This document shows, piece after piece, positions 31,996-43,292 of a stretch of 64,000 bases of DNA (position 1 is the stretch's first letter; every line of letters begins with the position of its first letter). The DNA comes from Odontocerum albicorne (lineage: Eukaryota > Arthropoda > Insecta > Trichoptera > Odontoceridae), in assembly GCA_949825065.1 (NCBI GenBank), contig OX463844.1:3377387-3441386 (forward strand), read 5' to 3'. A program made the translations under genes and the position numbers. Under the pieces are notes generated by a model. That model did not search any database. It saw only the letters and a program-made list of their open reading frames with translations, and had not been told where the DNA came from.

Positions 31996-32454
31996 TAAAC
32001 CAAAACATAAACCCCCCCTACCCCCACTAAAACAGCAATAATGACAACCAAATCATCCGCCATACTAAACGCTTAAAATAATTCTGGAACTTTGTTTAAA
32101 AAAATGTGGGTAATAATAAATAAAATTGTGGGTAATAATAAATAAAATTGAACCGTAACACTTGAATCCTTGTTAATAAAACTTTTATCATAATTTCTAC
32201 TTGATCCTAAACGGATCTCAAAAGCCTACTACGCTTTTATCTTAATTATAAAAACCATAAACCTCTAGTCCAAACGTATGATCTAGTTTTTGATTACTTT
32301 AATATCTTTTTGTTATGCAAAACAGTCACGATGTTGCCAATACTAGACCTGGAGATTTCGTTTTAGTATAAATCGACAATTTGCCTTCAAAACGAGTCAT
32401 TCTACTTTGATTCACGTTCCACCTGGACCTTTGTGTTTGTGTTTACCCATATAA
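31996..32454. other. unassigned spacer
   Basis: Contains a 22-bp direct repeat (GTGGGTAATAATAAATAAAA twice near 32105-32148) and nothing else recognised. Confidence 0.4.
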
Positions 32455-32457
32455 AAC

Positions 32458-32735
32458 AGGGGTCCTCAATCAGTCGATCGTATCGATCAATTAATTTTGT
32501 TGTGTCATTTGGTATATGGCCTAAATTTCGTGTGGAAATTTACGTAGAATTTAATATATTGCTTGTTTTCCATCCAAAAAGGTCCGAATTCGATTATTTC
32601 ACACAAAATCTTTCTGATTGCATATATAATATATATTAAAATGTTTACATGCGCACGCAGGCGGAGTCGTGTGAGTGCGCATATCTTGTGGCCTCGAAAA
32701 TCAACCAACAACGAGAGAGAGGTTTGGACTCCAAC
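32458..32735. mobile_element. possible hAT-type remnant
   Basis: CAGGGGTCCTCAATCAGTCG followed by ATCGTATCGATC resembles one class of hAT termini, and TTTGGACTCC near 32723 could be the other end. No 8-bp TSD found. Confidence 0.3.
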
Positions 32736-33140
32736 TTCAGACTAATAAGACACCATATTTGGTTAATTATTAACAATTAGAAATACCTGACTTTTATTTG
32801 AGAATTCCCTGATCACTATTCTCTGTGAGAGTAGGCAGATACGATTTAGTGCCAAAATCTTATTTCACCATGTACACCCTTCGTCTTCTACACATATATA
32901 CATCGTCTTATTCAGTTTCACCTGGTTCCTTCACTCTTTACCTTTCATTTTTTCTAAATTTCATTCTGCCGGTCCAACTTGCTTTTCTCAGCCGTCGTTT
33001 ATCAGGACTCTCCCCCATGCTTACGGTGTAAATGTGTATTCAGTATTTTGTTTTCTCCCTCAGTTTAATATGTCCAAACCGCCTCAATGTGTTATTTTTA
33101 CATCCAACTTAACACGTCAGTTTTTAGCTCAAATTTATCA
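32736..33140. other. unassigned spacer
   Basis: Nothing recognised. Confidence 0.4.
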
Positions 33141-33144
33141 TTAA

Positions 33145-33379
33145 CACGTTCAGTGCTGAAAACGCATATGTTGCGTTGATATAAACTTTGCTGGGTGTTG
33201 AAAATGCCTATCGTTGTTCTAGTCCCAATTTCTTTGGGAGAATTATAAAACAAATGAGTCCAGAGTGGCCTTATGGTATTATAGAGTTTGTAAGGGTTGT
33301 GTGCTAATGAATTATACTTGCTTTTTTAATTTTTTAACAGCACAGTAAATATAAAATAAATTATTCAGCAGTCAATGTG
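33145..33379. mobile_element. piggyBac-like MITE, second family
   Basis: TTAA at 33141-33144 and 33380-33383. Ends CACGTTCAGTGCTGAA and, reversed, CACATTGACTGCTGAA are inverted repeats. 235 bp, no coding. Confidence 0.75.
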
Positions 33380-33469
33380 TTAATAATAAAAAAAAATATC
33401 CTGTCACACATAGACAGACCGCACATTATTCTATGTGCGTTATTTCCATTTTATTTACTCATCCCATTG

Positions 33470-33562
33470 AAACCTATCTGAATGATTTTTCTCATGGTTA
33501 TAAATCTACTGGGTTGTACTGTACACAACGAATACAAAAATAAAACCTAATACAATAATTTA
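33470..33562 (+). mobile_element. SINE-A tail remnant
   Basis: ATAAATCTACTGGGTTGTACTG and ACACAACGAATACAAAA correspond to the GCCAGATTGTACTGTATACAA region, ending in AATACAATAAT. Confidence 0.5.
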
Positions 33563-35059
33563 TTGATGTCAGTTATGTCGTACTTGTTTTTTTTAACAAG
33601 AACAAAAAAAAATCTTATTATTTTGTTGTAAATATTTAAAAATCCCATTAATATAGACAGATCGCGAAGTCACTCATTTAAACGAGTTTAAATCTCAAAT
33701 CTACAAAAAGGTTGATCAGTACTGGCATTGAACGATAAAGCATAAAACATCGTCCCATTGTAAAGAGGACAGTTGCAGCGGTATGGTGCATTGTGTTATT
33801 TCGGACAAATGTGATGATTACAGTTGAAACGTGTGTAGTGATATAATATAAAATATCGAAAAAAAAAGGTTAAAATCCTTTTATGAACCATTATGAAACA
33901 GATAAACATAAAAAAGAATAGCAGTGATTGATTGCCCGAAGAGGTGTTTTATGTTTCTCCGATATATGTCATTCGGGCAACATTTTCGATGCATACTTCA
34001 TTCCATACGTGCTGAATGTTTTTTTATTATTTTTATTAAACAAAGTAATCTTTTGTACAAATATTAGTCAAGGCTTTACCTATGTATGTATACATTTATT
34101 ACTTTACTAATCTTATTTATATATTATAATTTATGAACTTACTTTATCTTATCTTCCTAAATGTCATTTTATTTTTTTAAATCTTAATATGTCATTTTTT
34201 TTTAAATAATTAACACCTACATACTCGTACTGCTTATAACTAGATAACAATTCTTAATACTAATTATTTAGCAAGAACAAGTCAACTCGTTCAGGCTACT
34301 TGTATTCCATCACATTCACTCAGACCTTGGTCGTTCCAGCTAATACTGTAGAATGTTGTTATTGTGAAAATTAATAGTTTGGTGCATTTTTTCGGCCATT
34401 GTTTACCCAGACTGCTTAAGCGGTTTTCTGGACGTCATTCTGAAGAGGGAACAGTGTTTGATGCTATTTTACTACAGTAAGGGAAATAATGCAACACAAA
34501 TTAAACATTTTTTCCAGAGTTTGGCTACGATGTATAATAGTAAGCGATCGTGTGTTTAAAAAATCTATAATAGTGATTAAAACAACACTCAAAAGTTATA
34601 TCTGCTCTGGAACATATGAGTATATTAAATAGGCCAAAGCCATTACGACGGTTGTCGCCAAAGAAAGAATACGAGAATTGAATTTTGAATACAAGAGAGC
34701 GAGAGAGGAATACTTGGATTCTCTCCGAAAGTAATTCGAAATTTGAATCTCGGTGGGTCCGTGATACTGAATGAATTTTAAATACCTAGCTAACAATTTT
34801 TGAACCGGTGTAAAAGGGAACAATGTATAAATGATACATACAAACAAATTTTACATTTATGAATATATATTTTCATAAATGTAGAATTCGTTTTACTTCC
34901 GTGAATATTTCACGGGCTGCAACTAGTATTAAATATACTCGTATGTTGCAGAACAGTTTGTTGTTCCTTTTCACGTAACCCTAGATACAATAGTCAAACG
35001 CTGTCAAATTACTTTTTATTGGTCATTGAAGTATAATGTATGACATTTAAAGACAAAAA
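33563..35059. other. unassigned 1.5 kb
   Basis: AT-rich. TACTCGTA octamers at 34222-34229 and 34936-34943. A small hairpin ACATTTATGA / TCATAAATGT near 34852-34883. No gene seen. Confidence 0.4.
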
Positions 35060-35300
35060 ACAATATCCGTCAAATGTCCCCCTCTTGCAGTTCAACAGAT
35101 GTCCACAAAACTTCAGATAACATTTTGGCATAATTGCGGTTCTAACTCACCAATAACGCGAATAATTTCGTCCTTCAGCTCAGGAATTGATTGAGGGTCA
35201 TTATTATAGACCTGGCTTTTCACGTAACCTCAGAGAAAATAGTTCAACGGTGTCAGATCACATGATCTTGGTGGCCAATGAACATCACTGCTTCAGGAGA
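35060..35300 (-). pseudogene. Tc1/mariner-type transposase C-terminal relic
   Basis: The minus frame reads HWPPRSCDLTPLNYFL, a TGA where the family has Trp, GYVKSQVYNNDPQSIPELK, DEIIRVIGELEPQ, another TGA, and ARGGHLTDI. The WPPRSCDLTPxDYFLWGYVK block holds the third catalytic acidic residue; here it is Asn. A second, weaker copy of the CACGTAACC segment lies at 34974-35040. TIRs not identified. Confidence 0.85.
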
Positions 35301-35802
35301 TATACATAAAATAATTCAACAATTTGAACGCGTTGTTGTATTGTATACGACTCCATTTTTATAAATGTTATACGTAACACTGCTCAAATGTTACAAGAGC
35401 CAGGCAAGTTCGCGACGCCATCTGTGTTTTATCCAAAAAAATAAAAAAACCGCTCAATTTGAAGGACCGTTTATATTCATATTGAAACAATTAATGTAAC
35501 TAGCAAATCACGAAACCCGGCTGGAAACTGATCGTACGGCGAATCATAGAAAAGATAGTCGAGACATCTGTGTGTCTAAGTTTCAGGGATGATAACTATG
35601 TAGAACATATTCTAGTTCTACAATAAAACAGAAAAAGAAGAAGATGAAATATATACTAAAACATTTTCGAGTGTAGATAAATCAATTACGGCTACTAATT
35701 TACTTTGTCTAGAAATTTCCTATATAAACCATCTTCATTTTCAATAACAATATATTATTATTTACCAAAGGTGTCGGCTTTAACTTTGTGGAACTCAATA
35801 TT
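35301..35802. other. unassigned spacer
   Basis: May include the upstream decayed body of the transposase relic. No clear frame. Confidence 0.3.
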
Positions 35803-35990
35803 AGAATATTTAACAATAAACTACTTTGTTATTTCACTGATTATATTAATCCCGCTATATTTGTTTCTACCTCTTTTTCCGAGGCTTTCTTCAGATAGCT
35901 CCCACCTTGTTATAGGAAGTAGAAACATGCGTATCGGGGATTAAAGTAATTAGTGAAATAACCAAGTATTTTATTGTTTAATATATTATA
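35803..35990. repeat. imperfect palindromic element
   Basis: GTTATTTCACTGATTAT.. and TTAATCCCGCTA on the left are answered on the right by GGGGATTAAAGTAATTAGTG and AAATAACCAAGTATTT. Arms of about 75 bp (AATATTTAACAATAAACTAC versus its mirrored mate, and TTTCTACCTC / GAAGTAGAAAC). A MITE-like fold-back. Confidence 0.75.
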
Positions 35991-36144
35991 TAAAGGATAA
36001 ATTAGATTTTTAGAGAAGTTATTTCGAATTTGACAACAATTAAGATATTTGCCTAAGAGATTTTTTTATAAAATAAGAGGCACCTACTTTTCAAACTAAA
36101 TATAATACTTATATAAAATACTAATAGGTACCATTTTTACGTTG

Positions 36145-36600
36145 TCCATTACTGTCTATGCAGTTGACACTCTGGAATTAGTTACAAACAAGAATACAAG
36201 ACTCGCTTCGTCCTTGGCATGCTTTAAGAAGCGACTGAAAAAACTCTTAATTTCTAGTCAGTAAAATAACGTGTTTCATGCCGGATTTTTCTTTTCCTTT
36301 CCTCTCCACCATCCCTTCCTTTCCTCTCCACCATCCCTTCCTTTCCTTTTGATTGATGATATCTCACTTTATATGAAAAATAATGTTCGGGCGATTGTCC
36401 GTCTTTGTGGGGTTCGTGGGCATAGACGTATGTGTTTATGGATTTCGTAGAGATGGATAGTCATTTGAATGATTTATGCGACCACGTAACTTGATTCATT
36501 CACTTATGTCTGGTTGGCTGGAAGAGATTGCCGCTTGGCAATAAGCCTGCCGGATTGTATTTGCAATAAAAGTATTAAACAAAATTAATAAAAATAAGAA
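36145..36600 (+). mobile_element. LINE 3' end (family h, CR1/jockey-like)
   Basis: Begins in the last coding segment (ACTCTGGAATTAGTTACAAA, TTGGCATGCTTTAAGAAGC, AAAAACTCTTAATTTCTAGT) and continues through a conserved ~330-bp 3' UTR ending GTCTGGTTGGCTGGAAGAG, GGCAATAAGCCTGCC and a TAATAAAAATAA tail. A 21-bp piece (CTTTCCTCTCCACCATCCCTT) is locally duplicated. The best coding copy is at 58909-59620. Confidence 0.82.
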
Positions 36601-37064
36601 TGTGAAACCAATATTTCAGTACAATTTACTAAATATGTTTTAAGTTCGATAATTTTTGTTTTTACATTTTTCATTTGTTTTGATTTTGTTTTGTGAAATT
36701 TATATTTGTATTTTTTTATTGAATAAAACAAAAAATCACTCAAATGATACTTGAATTTTCAGATTAAATAATTTTCGTAATATGTCATATTGTCTGATAT
36801 TGTGAATCTGTGCTTTGATAAGTGTTTCTTTAGACGTGTACGCAATGCTCCTTGATAAAAAAATAAAGATATAAGTAAATACAAACAATATCTCGAATAT
36901 TTAAATAAATCATTAATAACAATTAACGAAAATAATAAACCAATATACTCGTACATTTTAAACTAAGTTCAATATTTTTGTAAAATAAATCTTAGTTTCA
37001 TGTTATATATGTGATGTTTTATCACTTTGTTGTGCTTTTTTATTATTATTATATAGGCAAACGA
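36601..37064. other. unassigned AT-rich DNA
   Basis: TACTCGTA at 36946-36953, otherwise nothing recognised. Confidence 0.4.
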
Positions 37065-37262
37065 CCTCCAGGGCTCTCAGCCTGGAGGTTGTGGGTTCAA
37101 CTTCCGCTAAAATCCAGATTTAAAAAAAATATTCTAGTGAAGTTTTTACTTAATGCCTCTTAAACATCTTTCTGGTTGGTTGGAAATAATTGCAATGTGG
37201 TAATACGCCTGCCAGATTCTACTGTAAACAACGAAAGTGTAATGAAATACAATTCAATCCAC
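37065..37262 (+). mobile_element. SINE-A copy lacking the 3' module
   Basis: B box GTGGGTTCAACTTCC, A-rich spacer, CATCTTTCTGGTTGGTTGG, GCAATGTGGTAATACGCC, AACGAAAGTGTAATG. The A-box end has been replaced by a CCTCCAGG/CCTGGAGG inverted pair. Confidence 0.7.
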
Positions 37263-37619
37263 CTATATTAGAATTATTTGTTAATTAAACTTTAAACAAT
37301 TTGCAGTCGATCTTTAAATGGAAAAGGTTCTTCATAGTAAGAATAAATGCAAAATTGATTGGGCATGACAAATGAATGGCATTTAATTAGTTAAATCTAT
37401 TGCATGAAAGACGACCGAAGAACATATGGTCTATTATATAATATATTAATTATTTTAATAAACCTTCATTGCATCAAAATGTTGGCAAATTAAATAAAAA
37501 ACGATATTGAGAAGGTTTCAAGTATTACACGGCTTAAAAGAAACCTTAATATGCTACACTTAAAATCAGTCAAAAATCACACATACATTTATTGAAAACG
37601 AGGATAATTTCTAAATCCT

Positions 37620-37860
37620 CCCATCCATGAACTTTACGATGGTCTTCCCCCGGCGCCTAGGGTGTCCCCTGATATTCCTTTCAGGACTATCGGTGCTCAA
37701 TACACACACAGTGCAGGGCCGCTTCCTCACTACACTAACTCCCGATAGTTTTATTTTTTATTTTATTTTCGGTAGTAATTATGTAGAGCGCGAGGCGGGC
37801 GGTTCCTAGCGCCGTGCCAGGCCGCGCGTGCGCGCGCACAGCTCAATTCCGATCCCCCAC
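37620..37860. other. GC/CpG-rich island
   Basis: Sharp rise in GC within AT-rich surroundings, including CCCCCGGCGCCTAGGG and GGCCGCGCGTGCGCGCGCAC. Contains ACTATCGG and CCGATAGT as an inverted pair. Open for 60 codons on plus (37627), without recognised motif. Could be a repeat, a promoter-like CpG island or a transferred fragment. Confidence 0.35.
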
Positions 37861-38205
37861 TGAAAGCTTATTTCTACTGCTTGATATCGTACGAATGGGA
37901 TACGCAAAGTTTAGTTTCATGACATTTAAAAAGCATATATTTAGTTTTAGGATGTTAATAGAAAAAATGTGTTTTATTTAATGTATAGTACCCTTTTTAA
38001 ACAATTTCAATGTTATTTGGTTTTTATTTAAATGGGTTAATTGAAAAAAAAATACACTTACATTTTTATAATGTTAATATATAACAGTTAATTTAGAAAT
38101 AAATTATTCTTTTTCAGTTAAGATGGTGAAAAATCGTAAACTGAAAAAAAAATAACCATATTTGTATTTTTTTAGTCAAGTACTAAAATTAAATTTTGTG
38201 TTGTA
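37861..38205. other. unassigned AT-rich spacer
   Basis: Nothing recognised. Confidence 0.4.
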
Positions 38206-38270
38206 ATTTGTTTTATCAAACACTGTTTATTCCACAAAACGTGGAATAAACAGTATTTGATAAAACAAAT
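38206..38270. repeat. fold-back element, outer palindrome (copy 1)
   Basis: 30-bp arms 38206-38235 and 38241-38270 with one mismatch, loop AAAAC. Arm reads ATTTGTTTTATCAAACACTG onward to TTTATTCCAC. The same arms bracket a different loop at 40976-41172. Confidence 0.92.
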
Positions 38271-38272
38271 CA

Positions 38273-38512
38273 ATGGCGTTTTGGTAAAGAGGTACAAGTC
38301 ATCAATGACTTATTTGTCAGTTTGAAGTTTTGCAACACTTGTATTCCTGAAATACAGACCTCAGGTAAACTTTGAATACATAAATAATTTATGTATTCAA
38401 AGTTTACCTTTACAATTTACCTGATGTCTGTATTTCAGGAATAGAAGTGTTGCAAAACTTCAAACTGACAAATAAGTAATTGATGACTTGTACGTTTTTA
38501 CCAAAACGCCAT
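38273..38512. repeat. ~240-bp palindrome adjacent to fold-back copy 1
   Basis: The left half starts ATGGCGTTTTGGTAAAGAGG and the right half ends ACCAAAACGCCAT. The arms continue through CAAGTCATCAAT, TTGAAGTTTTGCAAC, CTGAAATACAGAC and GTAAACTTTGAATAC to a centre near 38390. High arm identity implies recent formation or conversion. Confidence 0.92.
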
Positions 38513-40869
38513 AGAAATTACAATGCTTTTAAACCACCACAACGTTAATGCCTTAACTATAAACAATATAAATTTTGTGTGTTTTTATGTTTCATGTTTT
38601 AAGTGTTTATTTTTATAATATACTTATTTGTAATATTCTTGGTATGTTAATAAAAACTCTTGGTGAGTGAAGATAATTTTTTAAAATTTAACCTTTATAA
38701 AACTTGTTTTGTGTTTTTTAAAACACAGATGATAAAAAATGTATGGAAATTTCGTATTTAAAATGAAATCATGGACACTCGTAATAATATTAACAATGTT
38801 ATAAATATTTACAAAGGAAGAACCAATTTAAAAAAAACTGTCGTATGATAGTAAAATTTCAATAAAAACAGTGGCGAATAAAAATGAGTTAACAATTAAA
38901 AAAAATAGTCGAAAATGATTCTTCAAAGTACTCATGATTTACGTGAATTTTTATTTTGTTGCAAAACGTGTTTTATTAAAAACCAGTCAAGATTGAGTCA
39001 TGATCGAAAACTTACTAAATTAAATTAACTAAAAAAAAGTATTTAAAAGGGTTGAAATAATGTAGCGAACGGAATACAATCGGCCCACACAAGTAGTACT
39101 GTGTGTTCAGTAAGTCGCGAACCGTTACACGGGTTGGGTGTGCGTCGATTTCAACGAAAAAATACACGAGTTTACGAACTTCGGGGACACACCAAATAAA
39201 TAGTCGCGTACAAATCGCCTTTAGTGATGAGTGGAGATAGGACATTTTTACTTTTCGTATTATAATAATCCGAAGGGTCTAAGTACTCGTTAACATTGGA
39301 GAATAAAATTGTTCGACTATACAAGAAGGTCATTACCGTTGTTGAGTATCTAAGAAAACATTCGTGAATAATTTATGTTTTAAGTAATATTGCTACATAT
39401 ACGAACGATTTTTTTTTCTTACGTTGCGTGATTAATGTTTCGTTTTAGAAAATATAAGGAATTGTACACAACACACCATTTACAAGTGGTAAAAGGATTA
39501 ATTGCTCTCTGGTAAATATTTTTTTGTAGAACTATGATTTTTTTACGAACACTGACTAATACATAAAGTAATTTGTTTTGATTTTAAATACATTTCGCAT
39601 GTTTTCATTTTTCATGTTTCAATTTCAATGCTTATTTATATAAAAGGTTGTATAAAACAGCTTTTACTTGACGTTTTATAAAGTGTGCTATGCGATTACC
39701 GCAAAACAAGATGTGTATTACTTCATTGCAGATTTTGGAGTATAGCGGAAATAAAATAAAAGATTTTTTATATAAACTTATTTCAGTATTTTATGTATAA
39801 ATATAACATATACATAAAAGTAAATAAAAGTTGAATATATTAAAACATAAATATTTGATATTATTTCTGACATAATATTAAATTACGAAATTTTATAAAA
39901 CGCAACGGTATTAAGACTATATCAATTTGTTTGTTTAATAATCAATACGAAATAAAAACATTGATATTGAATCAATATTTTTTTTACTTAGTATTGATTA
40001 GTACTATAACTTTTGTCCAAAAACAATGTAAGACACACGAACAATCTCTTTCATGACACCGTTTTAAAGTTTACAACAAAAAAATCATTTTAAATATTGT
40101 ACATATATAGTAGAAACATCTTATTGATCCTTCCAACGCGTCATAAAAATGGATGTCAAAAAATTGTATGGAAGAAAAATATCGTTATCAGTGAATTTTT
40201 TTACTAAATAAATATTAAACTGATTTCACCAATTACTTGGTACTTAGAAATAAACATAACTTTAAAGATTTGACACAGATATATTTAAATGTTAATTTTT
40301 AACATCGGTTTTATTTTTATATTACAATAATATAATTAAAATAATAATAATTGGACTATTTATATATCGTCATTAAGAGAGTTGAATCTCCTCAAGGGCG
40401 CTTCTACAAAAATATATATAAAAATAAATTGAGTGTAAAGCTAGAAAGGGGAAGAACGTTCCCTAGCAAATAATGCTGATATTTGTTGCATTATTATGAC
40501 GTTTTTTTAAGTTGCATCATATTGAAATTTTTACATTACTTATCGACAACCCAATGAAATATTACCATTATTTTGGATAGCAATTTTTTTCTCTGGTGCA
40601 GACTTCTCTCAAGGGCACTCTTAATCTGGAATCTTCTTCTCTGATATATATTATAAAATTTAAAACATTACGAAAAATAAACTAAGTTGAGTATAAGGGT
40701 AGGACTTAAGTGATGAAAAAAAATACCCTTCTTAGATTCATTTATTAGATATTATAATATTTATACCATTGTAAATACATTCAAAAGGAATAAGAAACCA
40801 AGCCCAATCTTCTGCTGTATTACCATTACTTCGTAGACAAAACAACCATGAAGCAATTTTTCAATAATA
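38513..40869. other. mostly unassigned 2.3 kb
   Basis: AT-rich. A GC-richer patch at 39055-39240 is open on minus for 76 codons without known motifs. CTCCTCAAGGGCGCTTC at about 40389 and CTTCTCTCAAGGGCACTC at about 40603 are isolated pieces of the SINE-A 3' module in minus orientation. No gene recognised. Confidence 0.4.
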
Positions 40870-40965
40870 ATAATAATAATAAAATGACAATTTATATAGT
40901 GCCGTTTGAAAACAGCACACTCCTCAAAGGAACTAGGGAATCGAACCAACTATTATGAACGACAT
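40870..40965 (-). mobile_element. SINE-A 3' module
   Basis: Plus strand reads AATAATAATAATAAAATGAC (tail), ATTTATATAGTGCCGTTTG, CACTCCTCAAAGGAAC and GGGAATCGAACC: the terminal module with its ATT tail, in minus orientation. Confidence 0.65.
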
Positions 40966-40973
40966 TGTATGTA

Positions 40974-41172
40974 ATTTGTTTTATCAAACACCGTTTATAC
41001 CACTTTATGTAACGGTATAATCATACCAGTTTCAAAGTTTTCACTTTATTATCAGGAGGGGACAAACCAATTTTGTTTGTGCTTTCGTGATGATGAGGTG
41101 AAAACCTTGAAACCGGTAAGGCTATACCGTTAGATAAAGTAGAATAAACAGTGTTTGATAAAACAAATTACA
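40974..41172. repeat. fold-back element (copy 2)
   Basis: Outer arms TTTGTTTTATCAAACACCG and its mirror CAGTGTTTGATAAAACAAA match copy 1 at 38206. Between them is a second inverted pair, TAACGGTATAATCATACC ... AGTTTCAAAGTTTTCAC against GTGAAAACCTTGAAACCGG ... TATACCGTTA. The right flank ACAATGTCTTTAAACC matches copy 1's right flank. Confidence 0.88.
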
Positions 41173-41457
41173 ATGTCTTTAAACCTCCACAATATAAATG
41201 CATTAATTATAAATAATATATTATGAACGATTTAAAACATAACGAAAAATAAAATGGCGACTACGATCTATATTTGCATATGTTTATAAAAACATATTTG
41301 ATACTAAAATCACAGAAAACTTGTCAAGGGAAGAAGACGTACAAAGAAACATTAGCAGATTGGGATTTAAAAAATGTTAAGGAAGAGAAACCAAATTCTA
41401 TAGTATCTAGAACGACATGTATGTTACATAAGCAGTATAAAAATATTCTGACGAACT
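41173..41457. other. unassigned spacer
   Basis: A 64-codon plus ORF at 41274 is lysine-rich with no motif; not called as a gene. Confidence 0.35.
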
Positions 41458-41737
41458 CAGTAGTCTAGTTGACAAGACGCATGTGTCCCAACCCGATGGT
41501 TGCGGGTTAAATTCACATTGGAACCCTGATTTTTTCAGGATTTCAGTCTACTTTTCACTCAAGACCTCTTTAACATTTTTTTGGTTGGTTAAAAGAGATT
41601 TTAACATGGCAATAAGTTCGCTAAGTTGTACTGTATAAAACGAAAGTGTAATACAATATGTCCTTTTAACGCCCTTGAAGAGAGTCTGCTCTCTAAACGA
41701 TGCTGTTTAAATTGACATTTTATTTTATTATTATTAC
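41458..41737 (+). mobile_element. SINE-A, full length with (ATT)n tail
   Basis: AGTCTAGTTGACAAGACGC (A box side), GGTTGCGGGTTAAATTC (B box), spacer with CACTCAAGACCTC, LINE-h-like CATTTTTTTGGTTGGTTAAA and ATGGCAATAAG, AACGAAAGTGTAATACAAT, then AACGCCCTTGAAGAGAGTC, CTCTCTAAACGATGCTG and TTATTTTATTATTATTA. The best plus-strand example of the composite layout. Confidence 0.82.
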
Positions 41738-42283
41738 TCCAACAGGGAAACGGTGTGATGGTATTTATGTCTTTTTTAAATGGATAAATTGATAATATAT
41801 TTTTTCCTTTTCCATACTTCTTGTTTTTGATATTTCCTGAGATATATTATCTTACGATTCAATACAATATGTAAATTACTTTTTCGTTGCGTAAACATTA
41901 AAGAATAACGTACGTAAAATTAATATTTACCGAGCTCTTCGAAATATTATGCGTTGCTCAAAAATCTTGTCGATAAAATAAAATATTCTCATTCGAGTAT
42001 ATAACGAATGAACGTATTAAGATTATCGTTAGTATGTTCACATTACTGAATTTTCGCATGGCTTATCTCAGTTCACATTTACAAAAAGACTTTTTTATTT
42101 TGGTTTTTATTGTATTTTGTATTATAAAGTATCTTTACCGAAAAAAATGTATTACAGGCGATATGTGATTTAAAAAATAAAGTGTTTAATATGAAGAAAC
42201 CATTGTTTTTTAATTAAATTATTTTTTATACATGCAAACTACCACGCTGTGTCCCTGTCGGCAGAATAGGCAGATCGCCAATC
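41738..42283. other. unassigned spacer
   Basis: Nothing recognised. Confidence 0.4.
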
Positions 42284-42418
42284 TTTTCTACCGCGATGTA
42301 CATCTTTCTATCGCGATATATATCTTTCTATGGCGATATACATCTTTCTATCGCAACATACATCTTTCTATCGCGATATAACTCTTTCTATGGCGATATA
42401 CATATGTCTATCGTGATA

Positions 42419-42426
42419 TACGAGTA
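42419..42426. other. candidate excision footprint TACGAGTA
   Basis: Relative to the 20-bp unit, CGAGTA is inserted after TA between two units. The paralogous junction in array 2 (after TCGTGATGTA, near 43205) has no insertion. Confidence 0.6.
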
Positions 42427-42444
42427 CATCTTTATATCGCGATA

Positions 42445-42452
42445 TACGAGTA
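42445..42452. other. candidate excision footprint TACGAGTA
   Basis: Second identical 6-bp insertion one unit downstream. It could be an independent event or a copy of the first by unit duplication. Confidence 0.55.
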
Positions 42453-42545
42453 CATCTTTCTATCGCGATATACATACATCTGTACATCGCGATATACATT
42501 TTCTATCGCGGTATACATATTTCTATCGCGATATATCATACGAAG

Positions 42546-42985
42546 ATTAACTGGTACTCGATGTAAAAAATACGCTTTTTTTTAAATATACGTATTTTGA
42601 AGGTTTTAATTTTGCTATTGCAATTGCCATATTATTACAGTATAATATTAAATTAATTCATTCATGATTTTAATTTTTGGTAAATGTTAGATTTTTCAAG
42701 AAATATTTCAATTGGATTGATCTTTGTCTGACCCAAAATTTTAGATACGGGTGACGTGTGCAGCTTTAGGAAGTAATTGAAGACAATATTTTTTTGGGAA
42801 TTATTATTATTGAAATTAATTATTATACATGTATAATATGAGGATACATGCATTTATTATACTCCACCTAAATCCGACTGTGTTACAAATCACATATCGG
42901 AAGATCTACAAAGATTTCATTGTATAGATTTGTTATTAGAGGCGCCATCTGTTGGTTAGTCCCGGGACTTATTGATCGATGCATT
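42546..42985. repeat. ~440-bp duplicated block, copy 1
   Basis: Nearly colinear with 43290-43691 (TCAAGAAATATTTCAATTGG, GTGTGCAGCTTTAGGA, CGCCATCTGTTGGTTAGTCC, CGGGACTTATTGATCGATG). Together with the array it forms a higher-order unit of about 700 bp present once fully and once nearly fully, followed by a third array start. Confidence 0.88.
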
Positions 42986-43292
42986 ACATCTTTCTATCGC
43001 GATATACATCTTTCTATCGCGATATACATCTTTCTATCGCGATGTACATCTTTCTATCGCGATATACATCTTTCTATGGCGATATACATATTTCTATCGC
43101 GATATACATCTTTCTATGGCGATATACATCTTTCTATCGCGATATACATCTGTCTATCGCGATATACATTTTTCTGTCGCGATATACATCTTTCTATCGT
43201 GATGTACATCTTTCTATCGCGATATACATACATCTATATATCGCGATATACATCTTTCTATCGCGGTATACACCTTTCTATCGCGATATAAC
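42986..43292. repeat. 20-bp minisatellite array 2
   Basis: About fifteen units of CATCTTTCTATCGCGATATA with few changes. One CATA insertion is at the position homologous to that in array 1; CGAGTA insertions are absent. Confidence 0.93.

Larger units (their letters stand above)
42284..42545. repeat. 20-bp minisatellite array 1 (TATCGCGATA unit)
   Basis: About twelve units of CATCTTTCTATCGCGATATA. Each unit contains the perfect 10-bp palindrome TATCGCGATA, or GGCGATA/GTGATA variants. Two junctions carry an extra CGAGTA (42421-42426, 42447-42452) and one an extra CATA. ORFs here are repeat translations. Confidence 0.93.
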
